NCBI GenBank assembly: GCA_003482455.1
Contig: DMYW01000020.1
Coordinates: forward strand, 16,089 to 80,088
Reading direction: 5' to 3'
Origin: Rheinheimera sp.
GTDB lineage: Bacteria > Pseudomonadota > Gammaproteobacteria > Enterobacterales > Alteromonadaceae
DNA: 64,000 nt
The notes beneath the pieces were generated by a model. The model did no database searches and had not been told where the DNA came from. It worked only from the letters and a program-made list of their open reading frames with translations. A program made the position numbers and the translations under genes. Each line of letters begins with the position of its first letter. Position 1 is the first letter of the stretch. Shown piece by piece: positions 1 to 8,610 of this stretch.

Positions 1-192
1 ATTTACGGCGTGCGTGTGACGCTCATCGTGAGACGACCCGTCTTTTGTTACCACAGCCGCTTTAGCCAGGCTTGCTCAGTGTTTGCATTAAAAACGCTTA
101 ACTGACTGGCATTAGCGTGATTGCTGGGCTTTTTTATGGCGTTTTTTAGCCGTGTAAACGACTGCACCACGCCATAGATTTAACGACTTACC

Positions 193-1002
193 TCAAGCGA
201 GTTGCGTCGCCGCTTTCATCTGCTGCACAAAAGCTTTGAGCTCTGCGCACAGCACCGCCGGTTCATGCAAATGTTGCTCAATCAACCGCACCACCGCCGA
301 GCCGGAAATGGCACCGGCAGCACCACTTGCCAGTGCCGCTTTGACATGTTCAGGCGTGGAAATACCAAAGCCAAGCAGCGCAGGGGCAGCGTGGTAATCC
401 CGCAACTTTTGCAGCATGGCATCGGCTGGCATAGCCGCCGCGGTTTCGGTGCCGGTGACGCCAGCACGACTGAGCAAGTAGGTGTAACCGCGGCCATACG
501 ATGCAAGTTCGCGCAAGGTGTCATCCGGCGCGTTGGGCGTGGCGATAAAAATCGGTGCAATATCAACCGCTTGGGCGGCTTGGCGGAACAACTTACTTTC
601 CAGCAGCGGCACGTCGGCGATTAACACCGAATCGACACCGGCGGCTTTGGCTTGCTGGTAGAACTGGCTGATGCCACGCGCCATCACGAGGTTGGAGTAG
701 AGCAGCAAACCGATGGGGATCTGCGGTGCATACGCACGCACTTTGGCGATCAGTTCAAACGCCATCGCAGGCGTGACACCCGCTGCTAAGGCGCGGATAT
801 TGGCGCCTTGAATGGTCGGGCCGTCGGCGATGGGGTCCGAAAACGGAATACCCAGCTCTAGCGCATCGGCGCCGCCGTCAATCAGCGCTTTGATGATGTC
901 AAAGGATAAGTCGGGCGTTGGGTCGCCTAAAGTGACGAACGGCACAAAAGCGCCTTGCTTAGCGGCGTGTAGGCGTTCAAACATCAAATCATAACGTTGC
1001 AT
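193..1002 (-). CDS. trpA: Tryptophan synthase alpha subunit
   Basis: TrpA cleaves indole-3-glycerol phosphate to indole and glyceraldehyde-3-phosphate and passes indole to TrpB; it is the last gene of the trp operon. The 269-residue protein has the normal length for the family and a TIM-barrel pattern. The catalytic acids known from E. coli, Glu49 and Asp60, fall at exactly those positions (LELGIPFSDPIAD). The phosphate-binding end GISGSAVV lies near residue 233. The ATG overlaps the trpB stop codon by one base (TAATG), so translation is probably coupled. No convincing terminator was seen in the 192 bases after it. Confidence 0.97.
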   Translation of the reverse strand: MQRYDLMFERLHAAKQGAFVPFVTLGDPTPDLSFDIIKALIDGGADALELGIPFSDPIADGPTIQGANIRALAAGVTPAMAFELIAKVRAYAPQIPIGLLLYSNLVMARGISQFYQQAKAAGVDSVLIADVPLLESKLFRQAAQAVDIAPIFIATPNAPDDTLRELASYGRGYTYLLSRAGVTGTETAAAMPADAMLQKLRDYHAAPALLGFGISTPEHVKAALASGAAGAISGSAVVRLIEQHLHEPAVLCAELKAFVQQMKAATQLA

Positions 1003-2216
1003 TAGCGAGCTCTCCCTTGGCCTTCACCTTGTTGTCGTGCAGCGAGCACCGACATCACGTGGCCTAAATCTTTATCACCGCGGCCAGATAAGTTCACCAG
1101 CAGCACCATAGGTTCGGTGGCCACCTTGGCCATTTTCAGCGCGTGGGCGAGCGCATGCGAGCTCTCCAGCGCCGGAATAATGCCTTCAGATTTGGCCAGC
1201 AGCTGGAACGCTTCCAGCGCTTCATCATCGTTAATCGCCACATATTCAGCGCGGCCAATCGATTTTAAATAGGTGTGTTGTGGGCCGACCGCAGGGTAAT
1301 CAAGGCCTGCTGAAATCGAATAAGACTCTTCGATTTGGCCATCGGCCGTTTGCATAATGGCGGTGTAGGCGCCGTGCAAAATGCCGTAGCTGCCGGTTGA
1401 CAGTGCCGCGCCGTGTTGGTGCGTATCAATCCCAAGGCCGCCTGGTTCGACGCCAATTAACCGCACAGACTCGTGCGGGATAAAGTCGGCAAACATGCCA
1501 ATCGCATTGGAGCCGCCGCCGACACAAGCCAGCACTGCATCGGGTAATTTGCCTTCGGCTGCCAGAATTTGCTGACGCGCTTCTTCGCCAATCATTTTTT
1601 GAAACTCGCGCACTATGGTCGGGAACGGATGCGGGCCTGCAGCGGTGCCGAGTAAATAATGACTGGTGGCGTAACTGGCAGACCAGTCGCGCATCGCTTC
1701 GTTCACCGCATCTTTTAAGGTGCCAGAACCTGCGGTCACCGGAATGACGGTGGCGCCCATCAGCTTCATTCGAAACACGTTCGGTTGCTGGCGTTCGATA
1801 TCTTTGGCGCCCATGTAAATTTTGCATTTAAGGCCAAGCAGCGCACAGGCAAGCGCCGTGGCGACGCCGTGTTGGCCGGCACCGGTTTCGGCGATGATGT
1901 CGGTTTTGCCCATGCGTTTCGCCAGCAGCGCTTGCCCCAGCACTTGGTTGGTTTTATGCGCGCCGCCGTGCAACAAGTCTTCGCGTTTTAAATAAATTTT
2001 CACCAAGGGGTTTGGCGAAATATTGCGGGTTAAGGTCAATGGCGTTGGCCGACCGGCGTATTCATCGAGCAAGCGTTTAAACTCGGCGTGAAACTCCGGG
2101 TCTTGCTGGGCATCGACAAAGGCTTTTTCCAGTTGCAACAACGCCGGTACTAACAACTCCGGCACAAACATGCCGCCGTAATCACCAAAATATGGACTAA
2201 GCAGGGGTGCGTTCAT
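1002..2216 (-). CDS. trpB: Tryptophan synthase beta subunit
   Basis: PLP enzyme that condenses indole with serine to give tryptophan. I start it at the ATG at 2216, giving 404 residues beginning MNAPLLSPYFGDYGG. The longer open frame upstream encodes a tail unlike any TrpB. The PLP lysine is in HGGAHKTN (Lys88), and the phosphate-binding loop GGGSNAIG follows near residue 233. The start lies 20 bases inside the 3' end of trpCF and the stop overlaps the trpA ATG, so the gene is tightly coupled on both sides. Confidence 0.97.
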   Translation of the reverse strand: MNAPLLSPYFGDYGGMFVPELLVPALLQLEKAFVDAQQDPEFHAEFKRLLDEYAGRPTPLTLTRNISPNPLVKIYLKREDLLHGGAHKTNQVLGQALLAKRMGKTDIIAETGAGQHGVATALACALLGLKCKIYMGAKDIERQQPNVFRMKLMGATVIPVTAGSGTLKDAVNEAMRDWSASYATSHYLLGTAAGPHPFPTIVREFQKMIGEEARQQILAAEGKLPDAVLACVGGGSNAIGMFADFIPHESVRLIGVEPGGLGIDTHQHGAALSTGSYGILHGAYTAIMQTADGQIEESYSISAGLDYPAVGPQHTYLKSIGRAEYVAINDDEALEAFQLLAKSEGIIPALESSHALAHALKMAKVATEPMVLLVNLSGRGDKDLGHVMSVLAARQQGEGQGRAR

Positions 2217-3591
2217 AATGAAACTCTCTGATCTGTTGAAATGCGCGGGCCACTTTGGCCGGATCTTTAACACCTGGGCTTTGCTCCAGGCCGGAATTCA
2301 AATCAAGGCCATGTGCAGCCGTGGTTAACGCCTGCGCGACATTGTCCGGGTTTAAACCACCGGCCAGCATCACCGGCTTGTGTAAAATTTTGCTCGACAG
2401 CAGCGACCAATCAAAGGTCAAACCGGTACCGCCGGGCACACCGGGTTGAAAGGCGTCTAGCACAATGCGATCCGCCAGCGGGCTAAAGGCCGGCAGCTGG
2501 TCTTTGACGCGATACGCTTTCCAAATTTGGCATTGCGGGCCAAGTAGACCGCGTAACTCACTGATGTATAAATCATCTTCAGCTCCGTGTAATTGCACAG
2601 CGTACAGGCCAAGCTCTTTGGCCAGCAGTGCGACGCTTGCCAGCGGCTCATCCACAAACACGCCCACCAGCTTTAAGCCTGATTGGCTCTTGGCTACGTC
2701 GAGCGCTTGCTCACGCGTGACAAAGCGTGGTGATTTTGGGTAGAAAATCAAACCGCCAAACAAGGCGCCTTGCTTTGCTATCATTTGCGCTTGTTCGGCG
2801 CTGGTAATACCGCACACTTTGTGTTCACCGCGCGTCAGTGCGTGCACGGCATGGGCTAAGTCGGCTTGCGCCATCAAGGAACTTCCCACCAAAAACGCCT
2901 TGGCCACTTTGGCCAGATGCCGCACTTGGTAGTTATGATAAATGCCAGATTCGGACACAATCGGCGTACCCGCCGGAATCAGCCGCGCTAAGCGGAAACT
3001 GGTGTCTAGATCAGTTTCAAGTGTGCGCAGGTTACGGTTATTGATCCCGATCAGTTCAGCATTGAGTGCCACGGCGCGACGCGTTTCGTCTTCGTTGGAC
3101 ACTTCAGTCAGTACTGTCATGTTGAGTTTGTGCGCGAGGGCAGCAAGCTCGCGGTACTGCGCGTCGTCTAGCACGGACAACATCAACAGCACGCCATCGG
3201 CGCCACATAAGCGGCCGAGGTAAATCTGGTAACTATCGATGATAAAATCTTTGTGCAGCAGCGGTTGTTCAACCAAGCCTCGCATGGTTTGTAAGTACTC
3301 GTAGCTGCCTTGGAAAAACTTGGCGTCAGTTAATACCGAAATACAATCGGCATAGCGGCCGTAAACGTCGGCAATTTCACCAAGGTCAAACTTAGCGCGA
3401 ATTAAGCCTTTAGATGGCGAGGCTTTTTTGCATTCCAAGATAAAGCGTGCGCCGGGTTGTTGCAGCGCCTTTAAAAAACTACGCGTGGTTGGTTGGACTT
3501 GCTCGAGAAAGGTTTCCAGCGGCCGCTTGGCTTTAAGCTCGGCCACTTCGATGCGTTTGTGCGCAATGATGGTTTCTAAAATATTGGCCAC
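2197..3591 (-). CDS. trpCF: Bifunctional indole-3-glycerol phosphate synthase / phosphoribosylanthranilate isomerase
   Basis: Fusion of TrpC (about residues 1-257) and TrpF (about 258-464), catalysing two successive steps of tryptophan synthesis, as in enteric and marine gammaproteobacteria. The TrpC half shows LECKKASPSKG and the phosphate-binding IVSESGI. The TrpF half begins with HKVCGITSAEQA and has GVFVDEP and ILAGGLNPDN-like motifs (MLAGGLNPDNV). The start is a GTG at 3591, three bases after trpD, with a strong GAGGAG Shine-Dalgarno sequence lying in the end of trpD. The 3' end overlaps trpB by 20 bases. Confidence 0.96.
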   Translation of the reverse strand: MANILETIIAHKRIEVAELKAKRPLETFLEQVQPTTRSFLKALQQPGARFILECKKASPSKGLIRAKFDLGEIADVYGRYADCISVLTDAKFFQGSYEYLQTMRGLVEQPLLHKDFIIDSYQIYLGRLCGADGVLLMLSVLDDAQYRELAALAHKLNMTVLTEVSNEDETRRAVALNAELIGINNRNLRTLETDLDTSFRLARLIPAGTPIVSESGIYHNYQVRHLAKVAKAFLVGSSLMAQADLAHAVHALTRGEHKVCGITSAEQAQMIAKQGALFGGLIFYPKSPRFVTREQALDVAKSQSGLKLVGVFVDEPLASVALLAKELGLYAVQLHGAEDDLYISELRGLLGPQCQIWKAYRVKDQLPAFSPLADRIVLDAFQPGVPGGTGLTFDWSLLSSKILHKPVMLAGGLNPDNVAQALTTAAHGLDLNSGLEQSPGVKDPAKVARAFQQIREFHYERTPA

Positions 3592-3594
3592 CGT

Positions 3595-4692
3595 TTACTC
3601 CTCACGTTGCGGCTGGGATAGCGCGATCAGTTGTACCAAAGTGTCAAAGGCGGCACCCGTTGCCAGGTGCGCCAGCACTCGCGCAGTTAAATCTGCCAGG
3701 CTGGCGTTATCGCCGGCGATTTTCAGCATGGCCGCGACGTTGACCGCAATGGCGGCGTTATGCGCCGCCGGCCCTTGGCCCTTTAAAATGGCTTGGGTGG
3801 CCAAGGCGTTCGTTTTGGCATCACCACCGGCTAAGTCCGCCAACGACACTGGTGCTAGGCCAAAATCCGCGGCGGTTAGCGTGTACTGGGACAGCACGCC
3901 ATCCTGCACGTCGCAGACGTGGGTGATACCATCGAGCACAATTTCATCGCAGGCTTGGCCACTTGCCGTCACGCCATGCACCACCATGGCGCGGCGAACG
4001 CCCAAATTCGAGAGGCTTTGCGCCATCAGCGGCAACAAGCTTGGGTCATAGACGCCGAGCAGCTGAAACCGCGGCGCGGTTGGGTTTAACAGTGGCCCCA
4101 GCACATTAAACAAGGTGCGAGTTTTTAAGGCTTGGCGCACCGGCATCGCGTGGCGAATACCGGCGTGGTAGGTCGGCGCAAATAAAAAGGCTAAACCACA
4201 GGCTGCAAGGCACTGGGCCGCTTGTGTTGGCGTCAGCTGAATATTCACGCCCAACTGCTCAAACAAGTCTGCCGAGCCACTTTGTGACGATACGCTGCGA
4301 TTGCCGTGTTTGGCCACGCACAGCCCCATGCTGGCAGCGACAATCGCGGCCGTGGTGGAAATATTGATGGTATTGCTGCCATCACCGCCGGTGCCGCAAC
4401 AATCGATGGTCGGGAGCGACAGCGTCGGAAACGGCGTTGCTTGGCCGCGAAACGCTTTGGCGGCGCCGGTGATTTCGGCGGCGGTTTCACCACGAAGCTT
4501 GAGGGCGGTTAGCACTGACGACAGCACGATCGGGTCAATCAAACCTTCCGCCACGGCTTGGAAAAAGTCTTCGCTATGTGCTTGTGACAGTGACTGACCT
4601 GTGAGTACTTGTTGCAAGGTGGTCAGCTCTAACGCGCGCGCCGTTGCTTGCGCCGTGGTATGGGCCGTGGCATGAACCGCTACTTCGTTCAT
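3595..4692 (-). CDS. trpD: Anthranilate phosphoribosyltransferase
   Basis: Transfers phosphoribose from PRPP to anthranilate. The glycine-rich PRPP site GTGGDGSNTINIST lies near residues 111-124, and the anthranilate region with KHGNRSVSSQSGSAD follows. The 365-residue protein is slightly longer than the usual 340 or so because of an Ala/Thr-rich N-terminal stretch of about 20 residues. The first ATG overlaps the trpG stop as ATGA. Unlike E. coli, where trpG and trpD are fused, the two are separate here. Confidence 0.96.
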   Translation of the reverse strand: MNEVAVHATAHTTAQATARALELTTLQQVLTGQSLSQAHSEDFFQAVAEGLIDPIVLSSVLTALKLRGETAAEITGAAKAFRGQATPFPTLSLPTIDCCGTGGDGSNTINISTTAAIVAASMGLCVAKHGNRSVSSQSGSADLFEQLGVNIQLTPTQAAQCLAACGLAFLFAPTYHAGIRHAMPVRQALKTRTLFNVLGPLLNPTAPRFQLLGVYDPSLLPLMAQSLSNLGVRRAMVVHGVTASGQACDEIVLDGITHVCDVQDGVLSQYTLTAADFGLAPVSLADLAGGDAKTNALATQAILKGQGPAAHNAAIAVNVAAMLKIAGDNASLADLTARVLAHLATGAAFDTLVQLIALSQPQREE

Positions 4693-5294
4693 AACGCCTC
4701 CTTGGCAGGCGTGGTGCCTGTCAAATACGCCAAGGCGTTTGCCAGCAGCGGCTTGCCATGGGTGGTTAGGATCGACTCGGGGTGGAATTGAAACCCAAGC
4801 GCGCGATGTGATTCATGCACAATGGCCATCGGAATATGCTGATAGCGCGCAATCACCTGCAAGCTGTCGGGCACCTGTGTCGCCATCAACGAATGGTAAC
4901 GCGCCACGGCAAAGGGCCGCGCCAAGCCTTGAAATACCGCATGCTCGTCAAGTTCAATCAGCGAGGTTTTACCATGCACTGTTTCGCCAGCGCGACCGAC
5001 CAGGCCACCGTAGTGTTCAACCAGCGCTTGATGGCCCAAACAAATGCCGAGCATCGGGAATTTACCGGCGCACAAGGCGATAAGTTCCGGCATCGAGCCG
5101 GCGTCTTTGGGGGCTCCTGGGCCTGGTGATAATAACAGCACTACCGGCTCTTGTTCTTGGCACATTTTTTCAAAAATAAACCGCGCCGGTACTGTGTTGC
5201 GGTACAACTTTAAGTCGCAACCCAGCTGCGCCAATTCATCCACCAGGTTGTAGGTGAAGGAGTCTTTGTTATCCAGCATGTAGACCAGGCTCAT
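4689..5294 (-). CDS. trpG: Anthranilate synthase component II (glutamine amidotransferase)
   Basis: Class I glutamine amidotransferase that supplies ammonia to TrpE. The nucleophile is Cys85 in GICLGHQA; the other triad residues are His171 and Glu173 in FQFHPES. The oxyanion region SPGPGAPKDAG is at residues 56-66. Its 201 residues are the normal length for an unfused TrpG. It overlaps trpE upstream and trpD downstream, each by ATGA. A PabA role is possible in principle, but its place inside the trp operon makes TrpG the natural reading. Confidence 0.95.
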   Translation of the reverse strand: MSLVYMLDNKDSFTYNLVDELAQLGCDLKLYRNTVPARFIFEKMCQEQEPVVLLLSPGPGAPKDAGSMPELIALCAGKFPMLGICLGHQALVEHYGGLVGRAGETVHGKTSLIELDEHAVFQGLARPFAVARYHSLMATQVPDSLQVIARYQHIPMAIVHESHRALGFQFHPESILTTHGKPLLANALAYLTGTTPAKEAL

Positions 5295-6922
5295 GGGCGC
5301 GCTCCTTGCGTTGTAGTCACGAAAGCTGCAGGGTTTGGCGCTGCGTGCGCCGCTAAAATCGCTGATAACACCGCCTGCGCTTTGCTGCGCGTTTCGTCGG
5401 CTTCGGCTTGCGCGACCGAATCAAACACCACTCCAGCGCCAGCTTGCACATAGGCCATGCCGTCTTGGCAATACGCGCTTCGAATCACAATACAGGAGTC
5501 AAAATCACCGTTACCGGCCAAATAGCCCACAGCACCGCCGTAACTGCCGCGGCGCTTGCCTTCGACCTGGCGGATCAGCTCAGCAGCGCGTACTTTCGGT
5601 GCGCCGACCAAGGTGCCCATGTTCATACAGGCTTGATAGGCGTGTAGCGCGTCCAAGTCGGCTTTTAAGGTGCCAACCACGCGCGATACTAAATGCATGA
5701 CGTAGGAATAACGATCGACTTTTAATAGTTCCTTGACGTAACGGCTGCCGGGGACGCTAATACGCGCCACGTCATTGCGCGCTAAATCGACCAGCATCAA
5801 ATGCTCGGCCTTTTCTTTTTCGTCTTGGCGCAGTTCCAGTTCGATACGGCTGTCTAAGTCGCGATCTAAGCCACCTTGCGCGTTAAAGCCACGGCGGCGG
5901 GTGCCGGCGATTGGGTAAATTTCCACCTGGCGATCGGCATGGTTAAATTTGAGTGCCGATTCTGGCGAGGCGCCAAACAAGCAAAAGGCCGGATCTTTTA
6001 ACAAAAACATATACGGGCTTGGGTTTTGTTGTTTTAAGCGCGCGTAGGCTGAAAGCGGCGACGGGCAGGGCAAGCTAAAACAGCGACTGGGCACCACTTG
6101 GAACACATCGCCAGCGACGATATTGTGTTTTAGCGCTTCGACTTGCGCGACAAAAGCCGCATCACTGATATCGACTTTTAATTCCGTTGGCGATACAGCC
6201 GTCACCGCAGGGGCGACAAAACCGTTGGCAGTTTTTAGCACAGCGCTGATTTGCTCCAACCGTTTGCCGATGGCAAAGCAGCTGGTCATGGCATTGTCGC
6301 CGCAAAACACGTTGCCAACCAGGCGCGCCGCTTGTTGTTGATGGTCAATCACCAACAAGGTTTCTGCGACATAAAACAAATAATCCGGGCATTGGTTGGC
6401 GCCTTGTGGCACTTCGGGTAAGGCTTCGGCGGTCGCGACATAGTCATAACCAATGACGCCACCTAAAAACACCGCAAAAGGTTCGTCATTTTGGCTGGTT
6501 AAGCCTTGCTGTAAGGCGCGAAGCACCGATAGTGGCGTCGGCACTAGCAACCGGCTGGCTTCATCGAGCAGCGGGTCGGGCCGTGAAAATTCAAGCGTCA
6601 ATGTACGGGCGGCTGACTGTAGCGTCACGCCGGGCATGTCGGCAAAGGCGTTGGCTAAAAACTGCAGCAGCGGCGCGCCGTTGTCGGAGGTGACGTTGAC
6701 GGAAACGCGTTGGCCTAGGCATTCAATCCGCAGTGCTGCATCAATCAGTAGCAGGGTTTTTAAGTTGTCTTTGCTGTCGATCTCGGCTGATTCGAGCAAC
6801 AAACTATAAGGGCTTAACGCGTCAAGCGCTTGATAGCAGCCCAGCGCATCGCTTTGATAGGGGCTGGCCATCGCAATTGAGGCTACGTCACCGATTTGGT
6901 GCGTGATATGACTAAAAATCAT
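5291..6922 (-). CDS. trpE: Anthranilate synthase component I
   Basis: Converts chorismate and ammonia to anthranilate, the committed step of tryptophan synthesis. The 543 residues match E. coli TrpE closely. The tryptophan feedback motif LLES is present at residues 42-45, and the NPSPYMF motif and the C-terminal chorismate-binding block with PIAGTRRRG, DLARNDVARI and GAPKVRA are intact. The enzyme should therefore be feedback inhibited. The ATG at 6922 is preceded by AAGGA at about 11 bases. A GC hairpin (6941-6953) lies just upstream of this site. It is the first structural gene of the operon and follows the leader and attenuator. Confidence 0.97.
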   Translation of the reverse strand: MIFSHITHQIGDVASIAMASPYQSDALGCYQALDALSPYSLLLESAEIDSKDNLKTLLLIDAALRIECLGQRVSVNVTSDNGAPLLQFLANAFADMPGVTLQSAARTLTLEFSRPDPLLDEASRLLVPTPLSVLRALQQGLTSQNDEPFAVFLGGVIGYDYVATAEALPEVPQGANQCPDYLFYVAETLLVIDHQQQAARLVGNVFCGDNAMTSCFAIGKRLEQISAVLKTANGFVAPAVTAVSPTELKVDISDAAFVAQVEALKHNIVAGDVFQVVPSRCFSLPCPSPLSAYARLKQQNPSPYMFLLKDPAFCLFGASPESALKFNHADRQVEIYPIAGTRRRGFNAQGGLDRDLDSRIELELRQDEKEKAEHLMLVDLARNDVARISVPGSRYVKELLKVDRYSYVMHLVSRVVGTLKADLDALHAYQACMNMGTLVGAPKVRAAELIRQVEGKRRGSYGGAVGYLAGNGDFDSCIVIRSAYCQDGMAYVQAGAGVVFDSVAQAEADETRSKAQAVLSAILAAHAAPNPAAFVTTTQGARP

Positions 6923-6940
6923 CGAACTAGTTTCCTTAAT

Positions 6941-6953
6941 CCCGCAGCGCGGG
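6941..6953 (-). other. Small GC hairpin before the trpE ribosome-binding site
   Basis: CCCGC-gct-GCGGG on the transcript, between the end of the second small leader ORF and the trpE Shine-Dalgarno sequence. No U-run follows it, so it is not a terminator by itself. It may influence ribosome access to trpE or mRNA stability; that is inference. Confidence 0.4.
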
Positions 6954-6964
6954 CGGTCTTTGAC

Positions 6965-7054
6965 CTAGATAAAGCGACAATAATCCAAAGCAGGGCCACA
7001 ATTGCCCTTTGAAAATTGCCACCAGCGCCAGCTGACAAGTGCTTGTTTACTCAT
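6965..7054 (-). CDS. Second Trp-rich small leader ORF between attenuator and trpE
   Basis: A 29-codon ORF (ATG at 7054, stop TAG at 6965) with a good ribosome-binding site, GGAG followed by six bases, then ATG. The peptide begins MSKQALVSWRWWQFSKG and has three tryptophans within four residues (UGG CGC UGG UGG at 7019-7030). It lies after the attenuator terminator, so it is transcribed only when the terminator is read through, and it ends 42 bases before trpE. A hairpin, AGGGC-aattgtg-GCCCT (6992-7008), starts ten bases after the last Trp codon. I do not recognise the peptide. Its Trp cluster suggests a second, possibly translational, tryptophan-sensing step. It is too short to judge coding by composition. 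Confidence 0.6.
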   Translation of the reverse strand: MSKQALVSWRWWQFSKGNCGPALDYCRFI

Positions 7055-7098
7055 GAAAAACTCCGGTTTAATTCAACGATGTAGTACTAAAAACTGCT

Positions 7099-7129
7099 AA
7101 AAAAAAGGCCCGTTTCAAAGAACGGGCCT
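7099..7129 (-). terminator. trp attenuator (Rho-independent terminator)
   Basis: On the transcript AGGCCCGTT-cttt(g)-AACGGGCCT is followed by a run of seven or eight U. It lies 38 bases after the trpL stop. The 5' arm GCCCGUU can instead pair with AACGGGC (7162-7168), which begins at the trpL stop codon. That gives the antiterminator expected when the ribosome stalls at the Trp codons. A further hairpin, TTGCGA/TCGCAA (7138-7156), sits between the two arms. I did not find a clean classical 1:2 structure. Confidence 0.9.
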
Positions 7130-7166
7130 GTTAGTTTTTGCGATGCACAGTCGCAACACACGCCCG

Positions 7167-7199
7167 TTAAGGAGTATGCCACCACCAAATAGTCAGCAT
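7167..7199 (-). CDS. trpL: trp operon leader peptide
   Basis: Ten-residue ORF MLTIWWWHTP with three consecutive Trp codons, stop TAA at 7167. It is preceded by AGGG about eight bases before the ATG. Ribosome stalling at UGG UGG UGG when charged tRNA-Trp is scarce would free the AACGGGC segment at the stop codon to block the attenuator hairpin. The peptide itself is probably not functional. A possible -35 (TTGACA, 7307-7312 on the minus strand) exists upstream, but I could not place a convincing -10. Confidence 0.9.
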   Translation of the reverse strand: MLTIWWWHTP

Positions 7200-7391
7200 G
7201 ACTGAGCCCTGAAGCGCAGACGAAACAACTGACTGTGGGGTGTGAACACGACGCATCTAAAATTCCTGTGGTTTGCCAAAATCTGTAACTTTTGGTCAAT
7301 CGATGGTGTCAATAAACCCTGTTTTGCCGTTGCGGTCAAGCCTAAATACGACAAAACGCGAAAATAAATCCGTATAGATGGCTAAATGCAG

Positions 7392-7829
7392 TTAAACCAA
7401 GCTGCGCACCCGCACCCAATACACAGCCAGTGAACCTAACCACGCGATAAGACTAAACAGGCCAAAAAAACCAGCCAGTGCCAAATTATTGGTCAGAAAG
7501 CCGACGGTGCGTTCGCCGGTAAGCGGGTCGATCGTCAGATCCACCTGATCGCCGACAAAGTAGCGTTGCGGGTAGCTTGAGGTGTTACTGATAAACTGTC
7601 GACGTTGCCCGGTGGCGTCAACATATTCAATCACTGGGGTGTGCAGTTGCTTTCGATTGAGCAACGAGTCGATGACCAAACCGCTGGTATGCACCAAACG
7701 TTGTTGCTGGGTATAAGCGGCAATCGCAAAATAACTGGCAACGGCGGTCGAAACGACAGCCAGCAACAACGCAATGAGCAGGTGAGTTTTAGGGCGAGGG
7801 CTCCAGCCATATACAAAGCGGATCTCCAT
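7392..7829 (-). CDS. DUF3592 family membrane protein
   Basis: A 145-residue protein with two predicted membrane helices: about residues 15-38 (HLLIALLLAVVSTAVASYFA) and about 112-138 near the C-terminus. A soluble middle part carries TPVIEYVDATGQRRQFISN and VGDQVDLTIDPLTGER, the pattern of DUF3592 proteins, a small beta domain held between two helices. Function is unknown in the family. The start ATG at 7829 has AAGGA at a good distance. It stands alone between the trp leader and the toxin-antitoxin pair, on the same strand. Confidence 0.75.
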   Translation of the reverse strand: MEIRFVYGWSPRPKTHLLIALLLAVVSTAVASYFAIAAYTQQQRLVHTSGLVIDSLLNRKQLHTPVIEYVDATGQRRQFISNTSSYPQRYFVGDQVDLTIDPLTGERTVGFLTNNLALAGFFGLFSLIAWLGSLAVYWVRVRSLV

Positions 7830-7923
7830 CTGAATTCCTTGTACCGCAAGTCCATGTTTGTCTTACTCTAATCGATATTAAAGCGTCAGACCACATCACA
7901 ATGGTTCAACATTGCAGAGCTGT

Positions 7924-8610
7924 TTAGGTGTTCGTGGATAGTTGGTGTACGCCGCTGATTTGTTGTCCATTCCAAACCATCTCGATATGGCTAGTTTGCA
8001 CCAAACTGCGCAGCTGCCTTGGCGTGAACATGGCGAAACATAAAGCTCCGACCTGGCGCACCGATCGATACCGCAAACCCACCATCGCCTGCCGTCGAAG
8101 CTCTGCCCCAAGTTGTTGCGCCGCTTGGTAATTGGTCGGGTGGTAGATGGCATCGTCGACCGGTAGAAGGCTGGCATCGGCGCATGGACTAGCATCAAAG
8201 CGACATAGCAAAGCTCGAAACACCAAACGGTCGTAATGAAGCCCCTCAACGCCTTGCCAATACTGCTGTTGGTGGTAACGCACCTCGGCAATGGCGGTGT
8301 CTAACGTGTCAGCAAGGTACAAGACGCCAAAATCGCCGTTGGAAAACCGACTGCCTTGTGGGTTGACATGGGTAAAAGGCGCGACCGCATACCCAGCACC
8401 AACGATCCCCAAGGGGCGCTCACGCGCTGGCAATAAATTTAGCAGCCCCATCTCATTGAGCAGGCGAGGATTGGTCAGCGCTTGCAGCGCAAACAAAGCG
8501 TCAAATTCCTCCGGACTGGCTACATCTTCAAACAGCGAAATCGGCGGAAATTTGGAGTTGACCAGTCGCACACCTTGCTGATCCTGCAACTCACACTGCG
8601 GCAGCTTCAT
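7924..8610 (-). CDS. RES-domain toxin (NAD+-degrading family)
   Basis: RES toxins are NAD+ phosphorylases or glycohydrolases with an ADP-ribosyltransferase-like fold; they deplete NAD+ when free of their antitoxin. This 228-residue protein shows the family features: GRF-like SRFSNGDFGVLYLADTLDTAIAEV in the middle (the conserved Arg, the Y/F-x-A and the Glu of the active site), then HYDRLVFRALL. The start at 8610 is the ATG that overlaps the upstream antitoxin stop (TAATG). An upstream GTG in frame at 8616 is less likely. It is the second gene of a two-gene operon. Chemistry is inferred from the family; no residue looks missing. Confidence 0.85.
   Translation of the reverse strand: MKLPQCELQDQQGVRLVNSKFPPISLFEDVASPEEFDALFALQALTNPRLLNEMGLLNLLPARERPLGIVGAGYAVAPFTHVNPQGSRFSNGDFGVLYLADTLDTAIAEVRYHQQQYWQGVEGLHYDRLVFRALLCRFDASPCADASLLPVDDAIYHPTNYQAAQQLGAELRRQAMVGLRYRSVRQVGALCFAMFTPRQLRSLVQTSHIEMVWNGQQISGVHQLSTNT

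Noticed and set aside
1..192. Possible terminator or gene start after trpA
   Set aside because: Only weak stems near T-runs (for example around 116-136) and no ORF; nothing I can support.
2217..2273. N-terminal extension of trpB to 2273
   Set aside because: Residues before MNAPLLSPYFG are unlike TrpB and lie within trpCF.
6921..6932. ATCGAACTAGTT, resembling one half of the E. coli TrpR operator, at the trpE ribosome-binding site
   Set aside because: Only one half-site is present and it lies inside the leader next to the trpE start, not at a promoter; chance is likely.
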